Source: JANOMH01 sp031422295
Lineage (GTDB): Bacteria > Pseudomonadota > Alphaproteobacteria > Rhodobacterales > Rhodobacteraceae
Reading direction: 5' to 3'
Length of the DNA: 64,000 bases
Assembly (NCBI GenBank): GCA_031422295.1
Contig: JANOQM010000009.1
Coordinates: 1-64,000, forward strand
In this document: positions 9,424 through 17,366 of the stretch, piece after piece
Layout of the letters: every line of letters begins with the position of its first letter
Numbering within the stretch: the stretch's first letter is position 1
The notes under the pieces: generated by a model
Database searches by the model: none
Told to the model about the DNA's origin: nothing
Seen by the model: only the letters and a program-made list of their open reading frames with translations
Made by a program: the position numbers and the translations under genes

Positions 9424-10683
9424 TTACGCCTTTGCCTTGACAGCATCGGACTGGTTGACCTCGTGGACCGATTTCGCCAGCTTGGCGATCTCTTTGCGCA
9501 GGGCGTTCTTGGCAATGCCTTCGGCCATCGGCACGCCGTGATCGGCGTTCTGGGCCACGGCATAGCCGCCATTGGGCAACATGACCTCGATGGAAATCCC
9601 CAGGGATTCGGCCAGCCGTTTGACCCGGCTTTTGCCATTCAGATCGGTAAATCCGGGGGCGCGGTTCAGCACAAAGCGCAGCTTGCCAAAGGGCAGACCT
9701 TCGCCGGTTAACGCCCGCTTAAGCCGCAGGGCATTCTGGGCGGACCGCATGTCCAGTTCCAGCGTCGCGAAATACACATGGGCGGCCTGCAACACCGCTT
9801 CGGACCATTCGGTCATGGTCTTGGGCATGTCGATAATGACATAGTCAAAGTTCGTCCGGGCCATTTCGATCAGTCGTTTTACATCATCCGGGCTGATCAG
9901 GTCCAACGGCACAAGATCGGTCGGCGCGGTCAGCACATGCAGTTTCTGGTTGAACGACAATAGCGCATGCATGAACGCTTCGCTGTCCATACCTTCGGTG
10001 TCGGACAACAGTTCCAGCACGGTTTCGCGGCGCGGCAGGTCAAGGTAGGTACTGGTTGACCCGAACTGCAGATCAAGGTCCAGCAGGCACACCCGCTGCG
10101 GATTGGCTTTGTCGATATTGGCCAGTTCCCAGGCCAGGTTCACGGCGAGGGTAGTTGCCCCGGTACCGCCAGCAAGGCCCTGCACGGGAATAACCACACC
10201 CGAACGGTCGCCCGTAGGTTTCAGTTTGTTCTTGATTTCCTCGGCAGGCGGCAAAGGTGGGGCGACCTCGGGTTGTTGGACCCTTTCAATCGCGCGGGAT
10301 AATTCGCCTTCTGGCAAGGGGTAGGGCACAAATTCATCGCCGCCTTCACGCAACAACTGGTGCAGGGCGGCGGGGCTGACATCTTCGGCAATCAGGATCA
10401 CTTTGATCCCCTTGGCTTTGGCCGCCGCAATGATATCGATGATCAATGACAGATCATCTTCGTCTTCGGCATTCAGAGCAACGGCCACAAACTGCAGCTG
10501 GTCCGCGTCGGGCTGTTCCAGAAACGAAAGTGCGTCGGCAAAACTCAGATCGCCCCAACGTTCACCCAGGACGGTTTCCATGTCTTCGATCAGCAAGTCA
10601 AAGACTTGCACGTCGCGGCTGATGGTACAGGCGACGATCGGTTGCGGTTCGGGTTGAAGTGCTGCGTTGCTGCTCATTGCCAA
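9424..10683 (-). CDS. cpaE: Tad localisation ATPase CpaE (TadZ)
   Basis: A 419-residue protein with an N-terminal receiver-like domain (residues ~20-135) and a C-terminal MinD/ParA-type domain that positions the Tad machine at the pole. The expected deviant Walker A is altered: residues 169-178 read GLAGGTGATT, with no lysine at the usual signature and catalytic positions. Walker B-like segments VCLLDLDLQFG and YVIIDMPKTMTEW are kept. TadZ proteins are known to have divergent P-loops, so this is probably a regulatory rather than strongly hydrolytic ATPase. A 340 bp region without other genes separates it from the ompA-like gene, so it may have its own promoter. Confidence 0.92.
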   Translation of the reverse strand: MAMSSNAALQPEPQPIVACTISRDVQVFDLLIEDMETVLGERWGDLSFADALSFLEQPDADQLQFVAVALNAEDEDDLSLIIDIIAAAKAKGIKVILIAEDVSPAALHQLLREGGDEFVPYPLPEGELSRAIERVQQPEVAPPLPPAEEIKNKLKPTGDRSGVVIPVQGLAGGTGATTLAVNLAWELANIDKANPQRVCLLDLDLQFGSTSTYLDLPRRETVLELLSDTEGMDSEAFMHALLSFNQKLHVLTAPTDLVPLDLISPDDVKRLIEMARTNFDYVIIDMPKTMTEWSEAVLQAAHVYFATLELDMRSAQNALRLKRALTGEGLPFGKLRFVLNRAPGFTDLNGKSRVKRLAESLGISIEVMLPNGGYAVAQNADHGVPMAEGIAKNALRKEIAKLAKSVHEVNQSDAVKAKA

Positions 10684-10923
10684 GTCGTCCTTTTTCCAAG
10701 GGCTCTGGCAAGGTTATTTTGCAGTCATTGGATCGGTTGATCCGCGCTGCCCCCGCCATAATCCGCCCCCGTTTTTGCACGAAGAAGGATTACCCATTGG
10801 GTGTAATATCGCGGACAATCGTGACCAGATTGGGGCCGAATGCAGCTATTGTTGGGATTAATGCGACGATCACAATAAAGCGTGTCGGGGGCCGGGCATG
10901 CTCACGCCCAGCGGAAACTGCGC
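10684..10923. other. Intergenic region between cpaE and the OmpA-like gene
   Basis: A 240 bp stretch with no credible gene. It is the largest gap inside the tad locus and lies upstream of cpaE, so it is a candidate place for an internal promoter. No clear -35/-10 pair, operator or terminator stem could be picked out by eye. Confidence 0.4.
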
Positions 10924-11583
10924 TTATTGCGTTGAGGCGCCTTCGCTTGTGGGCACGTCCGGCGTGGTGGACGGAATCCCTGCACTGGCGACATAGTCAC
11001 GGAAAATAATCGCAGCATATTTGCCGTTCAGAACGGCGGGGTTGTTCTGCACGAAACCGGCCACTTCGGTCACAGTGCGCCGGTTGCGGCGTTCCTGATT
11101 TTCGGTGACGACCAGCGGCTGGGTTTCGCCAAAGCTGACCACAGCCTCAAGCCGGGACCGGCTGACGCCCTGGCTGACCAGAAAGGCCACGGCGGCCTGG
11201 GCCCGGGCCAGACCAAGACGGCGGTTCGATGCGTTTGAACCGACCAGATCGGTATGGCCGTAAACTTTGAAATGAACCTCGGGGAACTGATTTATCCAGT
11301 CCGCTTGCTGGCGCAAGGTTGCCTGAGCTTCGGCATCCAAGGCCGTGGAATTAAAAGCGAAATTGATCGTTGACTGAATATCGGCCACAAACCGGTTGTT
11401 CAGGCTGATCCGGTAACCCGCGTCGGCCGATTGGGCCAGAACATTGTTCATCGTGGCATTGCCAAAGCCGCCATTATCCACAGCTGCCCCCGCCTCGCGG
11501 AAGAATGACGAGCGGGTGGGGTCGTTTTGTGCGCAACCTGACAGCGCTGTCAGTGCTACGGTGGTCAAGACCAGATATTTCAT
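10924..11583 (-). CDS. OmpA-family lipoprotein of the tad locus
   Basis: A 219-residue lipoprotein with lipobox ALSGC followed by a linker and a C-terminal OmpA peptidoglycan-binding domain (about residues 80-185). The characteristic VYGHTDLVGSNASNRRLGLARAQ core and a downstream NRR motif are visible. It likely anchors the Tad secretin complex to peptidoglycan. The start at 11583 was chosen because an AAGGAG ribosome site lies 9 bp upstream; the longer frame to 11604 would place that site inside the coding region. It is 17 bp from the stop of cpaC. Confidence 0.9.
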   Translation of the reverse strand: MKYLVLTTVALTALSGCAQNDPTRSSFFREAGAAVDNGGFGNATMNNVLAQSADAGYRISLNNRFVADIQSTINFAFNSTALDAEAQATLRQQADWINQFPEVHFKVYGHTDLVGSNASNRRLGLARAQAAVAFLVSQGVSRSRLEAVVSFGETQPLVVTENQERRNRRTVTEVAGFVQNNPAVLNGKYAAIIFRDYVASAGIPSTTPDVPTSEGASTQ

Positions 11584-11600
11584 CGCCCCACGCTCCTTGT

Positions 11601-13025
11601 TCATTCCATCACGTAGCCATAGGACCCGCTAAAGTCCTGCCGTGCCACTTCGCCTGCACCGCCGCTTGTGGGCGCTTCGCTGGCGGCCACACGGCCAAAC
11701 AGGAACAGGTCGCGTTCGGTCGGCGGCTGCACCCGGTCGGTCGGCAAGGCCAGAACTTCGCCGCGTGTCGGTGTCACCAGATGCGGCGTCACGATAATCA
11801 CCAGTTCGGTCTGCTGACGGGCATATTCGGCACTGCGGAACAATGCGCCCAACACCGGAATGTCCCCCAGCCACGGCACTTGCCCGTTCAGGTCGCGGAA
11901 GTCATCCGACAACAGCCCGGCAATCGCAAAGCTTTCACCATCGCGCATTTCCACGGTTGTCGAGGTTTCGCGCCGGCGGAATGCATCAACGCTGAACCCA
12001 TTGGCCGTAAAGCCATTGGTCGGATCGATCGACGATACGGCGGCCTTAATCTCGAGGTTGATGATATCGCCATCTACCACGCGGGGGGTAAAGTTCAGTT
12101 CGACCCCGAAAGGTTTGTATTCGATGGTAACAGCGCCGCCATCCTGACTGACCGGCACCGGATATTCGCCACCGGCCAGAAATGTCGCCTCTTGCCCACT
12201 GAGGGCGGTCAGATTTGGTTCGGCGAGGGTCCGCACGACGCCGCGCGATTCCAACGCTTCCAGCAGAATGCCGACTTCGATCCCACCGGCGTTAAAGCCG
12301 AACAGAATCGCCCCTTCGTTCGAGTTTGAACCGGGGATGTTGCCGTTGAATGCATTGGTGATGGCGCCAGAGTTGTTGGTCGTGCCAGTGCCGCCCGACA
12401 GCCCCAGATCGCCGCCCAAAGCCGTGCCTTGCAGCGCAAGCGACGATGACAGCGATTTGCTGACTGACCGCTGCATTTCGGCAAACCGGACCCGCAGCAT
12501 GACCTGCTGGGTGCCACCAACGCTCATCAGATTAGATACCCGTTCCGGCGCATAGCGTTCCGCCAGTTCCAGTGCGCGGTCGAGCCGCGCGATGGACGAC
12601 ACGGTGCCGGACAGCACGATGCCGTCATTGGCGGTGCGCACTTCGATCGGCTCACCTGGTAGGATCTGCTCCAGCCGTTCCTTGAATTCTGCAATGTCAG
12701 GGGTCACGTGAATTTCAACATTGGTAATCAGACGGCCATCTGCGCCCAGAATGGTCAGGGTGGTGCGCCCCGGTTCCTTGCCCAGCACATAGATCGTGCG
12801 GTCCGACAGGGACGAGATGTCAGCAATGCCGGGGTTGGCGATGGACAATTCCGCAAAGGGGACGTCACTTTCGACGACCACGGCCCGGTTCATTGGCACC
12901 TCAAGCGCGTTGGACGGGGTCCCGCGCATGATGGTCAACGTCTCGGCATAAGCCATCTGGGGCAAGGCCCCGAATGACAGCATCAAACCTGCGACTGCCG
13001 CCTTGATAAACATATTCTGTATCAT
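11601..13025 (-). CDS. cpaC: Tad outer-membrane secretin CpaC (RcpA)
   Basis: A 474-residue secretin. A signal peptide (about 1-27, ending PQMAYA) is followed by the pilus-assembly N-terminal domain (VPMNRAVVVESDVPFAEL), a BON-like segment near 100-160 and the secretin domain from ~235 to 415. Diagnostic stretches are LAEPNLTALSGQEATFLAGG and the terminal VIIVTPHLV. It forms the outer-membrane channel through which the Flp pilus emerges. A 208 bp spacer separates it from cpaB and contains a hairpin. Confidence 0.95.
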   Translation of the reverse strand: MIQNMFIKAAVAGLMLSFGALPQMAYAETLTIMRGTPSNALEVPMNRAVVVESDVPFAELSIANPGIADISSLSDRTIYVLGKEPGRTTLTILGADGRLITNVEIHVTPDIAEFKERLEQILPGEPIEVRTANDGIVLSGTVSSIARLDRALELAERYAPERVSNLMSVGGTQQVMLRVRFAEMQRSVSKSLSSSLALQGTALGGDLGLSGGTGTTNNSGAITNAFNGNIPGSNSNEGAILFGFNAGGIEVGILLEALESRGVVRTLAEPNLTALSGQEATFLAGGEYPVPVSQDGGAVTIEYKPFGVELNFTPRVVDGDIINLEIKAAVSSIDPTNGFTANGFSVDAFRRRETSTTVEMRDGESFAIAGLLSDDFRDLNGQVPWLGDIPVLGALFRSAEYARQQTELVIIVTPHLVTPTRGEVLALPTDRVQPPTERDLFLFGRVAASEAPTSGGAGEVARQDFSGSYGYVME

Positions 13026-13181
13026 TGTGATCCGCCTCTCTGATCACGCCTGCATGCGGGAGATTTTTCCCGTCGTTTGACCCAATCTGCCGTGACCGCG
13101 CAATTTAAGCAAGAATCAATGTGTTGGAGGATGATCTTTATGTGGATAACTCGCAACAGGTGTCGAAATATCCCAATGAAT

Positions 13182-13209
13182 AACGCGCCCCGGTTGAACG
13201 GGACGCGTT
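13182..13209 (-). terminator. Hairpin between cpaB and cpaC
   Basis: An 11 bp stem with one G-T wobble (arms AACGCGTCCCG and CGGGGCGCGTT on the minus strand) lies 25 bp after the cpaB stop. There is no T-run after it, so it is either a weak or factor-dependent terminator or an RNA processing/stability element that could lower expression of cpaC and later genes relative to the pilins and cpaB. Confidence 0.45.
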
Positions 13210-13233
13210 AAATCTGCGCGCAGAAAAGGGCTG

Positions 13234-14082
13234 TTAGTTGGTGCAGGGGATCGGAATTTCGACCACTTCCGCGCCCCGCCGCTCTCGGCTGGTGCAAACC
13301 TGCGCTTGCTCTGCCTGAACAACAACCTCGTCCTGAATGCCCAAAAGTGTTTCCTGGTCAACCTCGGTTGCTTCGGCAATCGTGTCATCGGACGAACCGA
13401 CCAATGACAGCGACAAGGACCCGGTCGACTGGGCCTGTGCCAAGGTGGCAACCTGTTGCGGCGTCACCTCGACGGTCACGGTGCGGGCAATCATCGCACC
13501 ATTCATCGACCCGTCAGCAGTCTGGTCCACAGCGACCAAGGCCACCCCGGCCTGAATAAGTTGGGTTACGCCACGGCCGCCGTTATCGGAATTTACCGTG
13601 CCGGACCAGTAGACGTCGACTTTGTCGCCCGGACGCAGGAAACCGGACACGCCGCTGGCCACGTCAACGCTGATCGTAAAGGCGCGCATCCCACGGGTCA
13701 GCCGCGAGGTGATACCGGCATCTTCGCCGGGCTGAGTGATTTTAGCTGCCAGAACCGGCTCGTTTGCATCCATCTGGCGCAACACAAAGCGGGGTTCGGC
13801 GTTGCCTTCCGGAAACAGGTCAGCCTCGGTCAGGAAAACGCCCTCGGGCAGGAATGGTTCGGCATATTGAATAATGACCACATCAGCAGGGGTCAGCGCC
13901 TCGCCATAGTTAATGGTGCGGTTGACTGCATAGACATCGACCGTCGGCACCTGCGCCGCCACGACCGCGCGTTCGCGGGCCAAGGCCGCTGACTGCGCCG
14001 AAAAATGACCCTGAACCATGTAGACGGCAAACCCTGCCAAACCCAGGCCCATAATCAGAACCAATCCGAATACTGCGCGCAT
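13234..14082 (-). CDS. cpaB: Flp pilus assembly protein CpaB (RcpC)
   Basis: A 282-residue protein with one N-terminal membrane anchor (VFGLVLIMGLGLAGFAVYMV), then a SAF-type domain (residues ~45-110, VNRTINYGEALTPADVVII) and the RcpC/CpaB domain to ~235. The tail is rich in Q, E and V and ends in a Cys-containing segment with two cysteines. It is periplasmic and required for Tad pilus biogenesis with CpaC. It follows the proximal pilin gene by ~60 bp, with a GC-rich hairpin in between. Confidence 0.92.
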   Translation of the reverse strand: MRAVFGLVLIMGLGLAGFAVYMVQGHFSAQSAALARERAVVAAQVPTVDVYAVNRTINYGEALTPADVVIIQYAEPFLPEGVFLTEADLFPEGNAEPRFVLRQMDANEPVLAAKITQPGEDAGITSRLTRGMRAFTISVDVASGVSGFLRPGDKVDVYWSGTVNSDNGGRGVTQLIQAGVALVAVDQTADGSMNGAMIARTVTVEVTPQQVATLAQAQSTGSLSLSLVGSSDDTIAEATEVDQETLLGIQDEVVVQAEQAQVCTSRERRGAEVVEIPIPCTN

Positions 14083-14115
14083 TCTTTTTTCCTTTCTTGC
14101 CTCGTTACTCCGCAG

Positions 14116-14135
14116 CCTGACCCCCGGGGGCCAGG
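14116..14135 (-). terminator. GC-rich hairpin after the proximal flp gene
   Basis: The near-perfect palindrome CCTGACCCCCGGGGGCCAGG lies 8 bp after the stop of the pilin gene at 14144-14323. No T-run follows on the minus strand. It may act as a partial terminator or 3' stabiliser that keeps pilin mRNA more abundant than that of the assembly genes. The function is inferred. Confidence 0.45.
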
Positions 14136-14143
14136 TCGTGCGG

Positions 14144-14323
14144 TCAATTGATGGTCTGATCGGTCAGGTTGGCACCAAGTCCGTCTGCCGGGTCCTGGGC
14201 CGCGGTGGTGACGATGGTGACCACGCCCACGGCCATGCCCACCATGGCGGCGGTCAGAACCACCCAGTCCACGGTGATGGCGCCACTTTCACACTGCCGG
14301 AACCGTTTGAGAAACTTGAACAT
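14144..14323 (-). CDS. Flp-type pilin-like protein (copy 2)
   Basis: A 59-residue peptide with a short basic leader (MFKFLKRFRQCESG), then a pilin-like hydrophobic helix beginning AITVDWVVLTAAMVG. The architecture is that of type IVb Flp pilins, and the gene heads a tad locus that contains a prepilin peptidase. The usual Glu-Tyr of the Flp motif is replaced by Asp-Trp. The start at 14323 was chosen because an AGGAGG ribosome site lies just upstream; the open frame reaches 14347 but that extension spans the ribosome site. Its sequence is clearly paralogous to the next pilin gene. Confidence 0.82.
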   Translation of the reverse strand: MFKFLKRFRQCESGAITVDWVVLTAAMVGMAVGVVTIVTTAAQDPADGLGANLTDQTIN

Positions 14324-14460
14324 ATCAGCCTCCTGAGCGCGGGGCATCGGACCCGTCGCTGCTCCGCTTAGCCTTAGCAGGCAATTGTGGTCGCAATGCG
14401 GAAAACTGCGGGAACTTTGATGGTGTTAGGGTGGCGGGATGGCCGTCACCGAAAAAGGAA

Positions 14461-14484
14461 GGGCCGCACCCTGGGGTGCGGCCC
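14461..14484 (-). terminator. Rho-independent terminator after the distal flp gene
   Basis: A perfect GC-rich stem (GGGCCGCACCC against GGGTGCGGCCC) is followed on the minus strand by TTCCTTTTTC. It lies ~30 bp downstream of the pilin gene ending at 14516 and separates it from the second pilin gene. It should strongly or partly end transcription from the first pilin, so the second pilin and the rest of the locus would depend on read-through or another promoter. Confidence 0.75.
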
Positions 14485-14515
14485 TGTCCTGACTTCATGC
14501 GAAGCCAGTCCGGGA

Positions 14516-14698
14516 TCAAAGGCTCGGATCGGTGTCGGTCAGTCTCGTGCCGATGTCGCCAGCCAGATCGGTGGCGCCGTCACGGACGGTTGCCAGAACG
14601 GCAATGCCAAGACCAACGATTGCAGCGGTCAGAACCACCCAGTCAACGGTCACGGCGCCATCTTCGTCGGCACGGAAGTTTTTGATGAAATTCAGCAT
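14516..14698 (-). CDS. Flp-type pilin-like protein (copy 1)
   Basis: A 60-residue peptide: leader MLNFIKNFRADEDG, then AVTVDWVVLTAAIVGLG and a short polar tail. It is closely related to the neighbouring pilin over the leader and helix, so the two arose by duplication. Asp-Trp stands where Flp pilins usually carry Glu-Tyr. The ATG at 14698 is preceded by a strong GAGGAGGG site; the longer frame to 14752 was rejected. It is the first gene of the tad locus and is followed by a terminator, as expected for a highly expressed structural subunit. Confidence 0.85.
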   Translation of the reverse strand: MLNFIKNFRADEDGAVTVDWVVLTAAIVGLGIAVLATVRDGATDLAGDIGTRLTDTDPSL

Positions 14699-15065
14699 TC
14701 GGTTTCCCTCCTCAGGGTGTTCACTCAGGGTTTCTATTACCAACCGGATCATTTCGGGCCGGCCTCTTGATTGGCCCGATCCCCGTCTTGGATGAGGAGT
14801 TATAGCCCTGCGAATGGGGCGCGATTTAGGCAGGTTTCGTTCATTTTTGCAGCCATCAACTTTTCATTAAACTTTCTTTCAAGCCATTGAATAGAAATGA
14901 AAAAAATTTCTCGCATTGGCGACCATCTGAGCCAACTGTCAACAAAACCGTGACCAAAGCACAGCAATTTGTGGCGATTTTCATCAGTTCTGGCAACAGT
15001 GGATAGCCGCAACATTGGTTTTCTGCGATGCTTCCGGCAATAAAAATAAAGTGAGGCAGCTTAGA
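14699..15065. promoter_or_regulatory. Divergent intergenic region, tad pilin / lytic transglycosylase
   Basis: A 367 bp gene-free region between divergently transcribed genes. It holds the pilin ribosome site near 14706-14713. A markedly A/T-rich segment at about 14840-14920 contrasts with the GC-rich surroundings and must contain promoters for one or both directions. I could not fix a convincing -35/-10 pair. The transglycosylase has a GAGG-type ribosome site ~10 bp before its ATG. Confidence 0.5.
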
Positions 15066-15893
15066 ATGCGTTCAGGCGTGAAACTGGCAACCCTGCTGGG
15101 TGCCCTGTGTTGTGCCGATGTGGCCGCTGCACAATCGTCAACACAAGACGATTTCACGTTTCGCCGGGTGACGGTTCCGCCCGCCGGGACGGTCCGCCGG
15201 ATTACTGTGCAAATCACCCCGCAAGCACCGCGACCGCCCGCCTCGCCGCCAGTCGCAGGTGAGGCGGAGACAGATGCCGCCGTTGCCAGCACTGCAACTT
15301 CTGCCGGAACAGACTGGTTTTGGCAGGCCATTTCCCCAAGGTTGGAGGATAGCGCACCCGGCAGATTAGAACTGGCCCTGCGCGCGATAGATGCGGCCCC
15401 CAGCGGATCCGTCAACCCGCCCCGATTACAGACTTTGCAAGATATCGCCCGCGTTCACGGGCAGGATATCCTGCGCGCGACCATTGATACCCGGGTGTCC
15501 CCAGCACTTGCCCTCGCGGTGATTGCGGTGGAAAGCGCAGGGCGCGGCGATGCGGTAAGCGGGGCAGGGGCCACCGGGCTGATGCAACTGATGCCGGCGA
15601 CCGCCGCGCGATTCGGGGTCGAGGATTCGCTGATCACCGCAGACAACATTCGCGGCGGTGTGGCCTATCTGGACTGGCTGATGGGCCATTTTGACGGTGA
15701 CCCGATTCTGGTGCTGGCCGGATATAATGCGGGCGAGGGGTCGGTGCGCGATAACTTTGGCGTGCCGCCGTTTGCCGAAACCCGCGCCTATGTGCCCAAA
15801 GTGCTCGCCGCATGGGAAGTGGCGCGGGGGTTGTGTCAGACCCCGCCCGAACTGGTCACAGACGGCTGTGTGTTTGCAGTGAATAACCTGTGA
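15066..15893 (+). CDS. Secreted lytic transglycosylase (SLT domain)
   Basis: A 275-residue exported protein. The signal peptide ends near ADVAAAQ (residue ~23). A Pro-rich linker follows, then an SLT domain from ~150 to 260 with the catalytic glutamate in AVIAVESAGRG, the GLMQLMPATA motif and AGYNAGEGSV. It cleaves peptidoglycan glycan strands. Placed divergently beside the tad locus, it might open the wall for the pilus machine, but it could equally be a general wall enzyme. The ATG at 15066 gives a clean signal peptide; the open frame to 15015 would add 17 charged residues ahead of it. Confidence 0.88.
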   Translation: MRSGVKLATLLGALCCADVAAAQSSTQDDFTFRRVTVPPAGTVRRITVQITPQAPRPPASPPVAGEAETDAAVASTATSAGTDWFWQAISPRLEDSAPGRLELALRAIDAAPSGSVNPPRLQTLQDIARVHGQDILRATIDTRVSPALALAVIAVESAGRGDAVSGAGATGLMQLMPATAARFGVEDSLITADNIRGGVAYLDWLMGHFDGDPILVLAGYNAGEGSVRDNFGVPPFAETRAYVPKVLAAWEVARGLCQTPPELVTDGCVFAVNNL

Positions 15894-15918
15894 AGCCAAG
15901 GTGCTTGTCGGCGGTCAG

Positions 15919-15957
15919 AGCCTCCGGCGGGGATATTTAAAAACAAAAGAATGCGGA
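15919..15957. repeat. CCTCCGGCGGGG element (family C)
   Basis: A short GC-rich inverted unit, CCTCCGGCGGGG, is followed by an A/T-rich tail (ATATTTAAAAA). It lies between the convergent ends of the transglycosylase and scoB genes, where it could act as a weak terminator for the plus-strand gene. Similar units are at 27219 and in an opposed pair at 45129 and 45163. Confidence 0.7.
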
Positions 15958-15962
15958 AAGCA

Positions 15963-16586
15963 TCAGATCAAGGTGGCCTGTGTTGCCGCCCTGATCTCGG
16001 CCTCGGTCACGCCGTCCGCACATTCGACCAGCTTCAGCCCGCCCGGCACCACGTCCAGCACACCCAGATTGGTGATGATCCGATTTACCACAGCCTTACC
16101 AGTCAGCGGCAGAGTGCAGGATTTCAACACTTTGCTGTCGCCATGTTTGCTGGTGTGATCCATGACGACCACGACGCGGCCGACACCGGCGACAAGGTCC
16201 ATTGCCCCGCCCATGCCCTTGACCAGCTTGCCCGGGATCATCCAGTTGGCCAGATCGCCGGTTTCGCTGACTTCCATCGCGCCGAGGATGGCCATGGCAA
16301 TCTTGCCGCCGCGAATCATGCCGAAACTGGTGGCTGAGTCAAAATAGGCTGTCTGCGGCAGTTCGGTGATGGTCTGTTTGCCCGCATTGATCAGATCGGC
16401 ATCCTCTTCGCCGTCCAGCGGGAAGGGGCCCATGCCGAGCATACCGTTTTCGGATTGCAGCGTCACTTCAACGCCTTGCGGGATGTAGTTACTGACCAAT
16501 GTGGGGATGCCGATGCCGAGGTTGACATAAGTGCCATCTTGCAGTTCAAGTGCGGCCCGGGCTGCCATCTGATTGCGGTCCCACAT
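15963..16586 (-). CDS. scoB: 3-oxoacid CoA-transferase subunit B
   Basis: A 207-residue class I CoA-transferase beta subunit. The signature NLGIGIPTLVSNYIP is near residue 22 and the catalytic glutamate lies in the SENGMLGMGP segment (~50). It transfers CoA from succinyl-CoA to acetoacetate or a related 3-oxoacid in ketone-body/PHB breakdown. The gene start overlaps the scoA stop by one base (TAATG), indicating translational coupling and equimolar subunits. Confidence 0.95.
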   Translation of the reverse strand: MWDRNQMAARAALELQDGTYVNLGIGIPTLVSNYIPQGVEVTLQSENGMLGMGPFPLDGEEDADLINAGKQTITELPQTAYFDSATSFGMIRGGKIAMAILGAMEVSETGDLANWMIPGKLVKGMGGAMDLVAGVGRVVVVMDHTSKHGDSKVLKSCTLPLTGKAVVNRIITNLGVLDVVPGGLKLVECADGVTEAEIRAATQATLI

Positions 16587-17290
16587 TATGCTGTCTCCCG
16601 CTTGCGTGTGGTCACTTTTTCAATGCGTTTTTCATGTGCGCCCTGCACGATGCGGTGCACATAGATACCGGGCAGATGGATCGCGTCGGGGTCCAATGAC
16701 CCGGTCGGCACGATTTCCTCCACCTCGGCCACGCAGACCCGCCCACACATTGCAGCGGGTGGGTTGAAGTTGCGGGCGGTTTTGCGGAACACCAGATTGC
16801 CGGCGGCGTCGGCCTTCCACGCCTTGACGATGGCCAGATCGGCCACGATGCCATGTTCCAGAATATAGGTCTGGCCGTTGAAATCCTTGTGTTCCTTGCC
16901 CTCGGCGATCACCGTGCCGACCCCGGTTTTGGTGTAGAACCCGGGGATGCCCGCACCGCCCGCCCGCATTCGTTCGGCCAATGTACCCTGCGGGTTGAAT
17001 TCCAGTTCCAACTCGCCCGACAGATATTGGCGCATGAATTCGGCGTTTTCACCAACGTAGCTTGAGATCATTTTGCGCACCTGCCGGGTTTGCAGCAGAA
17101 TGCCGATGCCGAAATCATCGACGCCCGCATTGTTGGAGGCGAAGGTCAGGTTTTGGGTGCCTGCATCCTTGATTGCCGCCAACAGCAGTTCCGGAATGCC
17201 GCACAGGCCAAAGCCACCCGCCGCAATGAACATGCCGTCGAACAGCAGCCCGTCCAAGGCGGCGGCGGCGGTGGGATAGACTTTTTTCAT
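16586..17290 (-). CDS. scoA: 3-oxoacid CoA-transferase subunit A
   Basis: A 234-residue class I CoA-transferase alpha subunit. MKKVYPTAAAAL is followed by the glycine-rich motif GGFGLCGIPE near residues 26-35 and the conserved NNAGVDDFGIG stretch. It forms a heteromer with ScoB. The open frame continues to 17551, but that part is the low-complexity complement of the topA 3' end, so I placed the start at the ATG at 17290. It lies 76 bp downstream of topA on the same strand. Confidence 0.95.
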   Translation of the reverse strand: MKKVYPTAAAALDGLLFDGMFIAAGGFGLCGIPELLLAAIKDAGTQNLTFASNNAGVDDFGIGILLQTRQVRKMISSYVGENAEFMRQYLSGELELEFNPQGTLAERMRAGGAGIPGFYTKTGVGTVIAEGKEHKDFNGQTYILEHGIVADLAIVKAWKADAAGNLVFRKTARNFNPPAAMCGRVCVAEVEEIVPTGSLDPDAIHLPGIYVHRIVQGAHEKRIEKVTTRKRETA

Positions 17291-17366
17291 TGCAGGCCCC
17301 CAGCAGAAATTTGTGCAGTCTTTGCCTGATCGGGCGGCAGTGTCAAACAAATGCTGCGCTGCGGCG

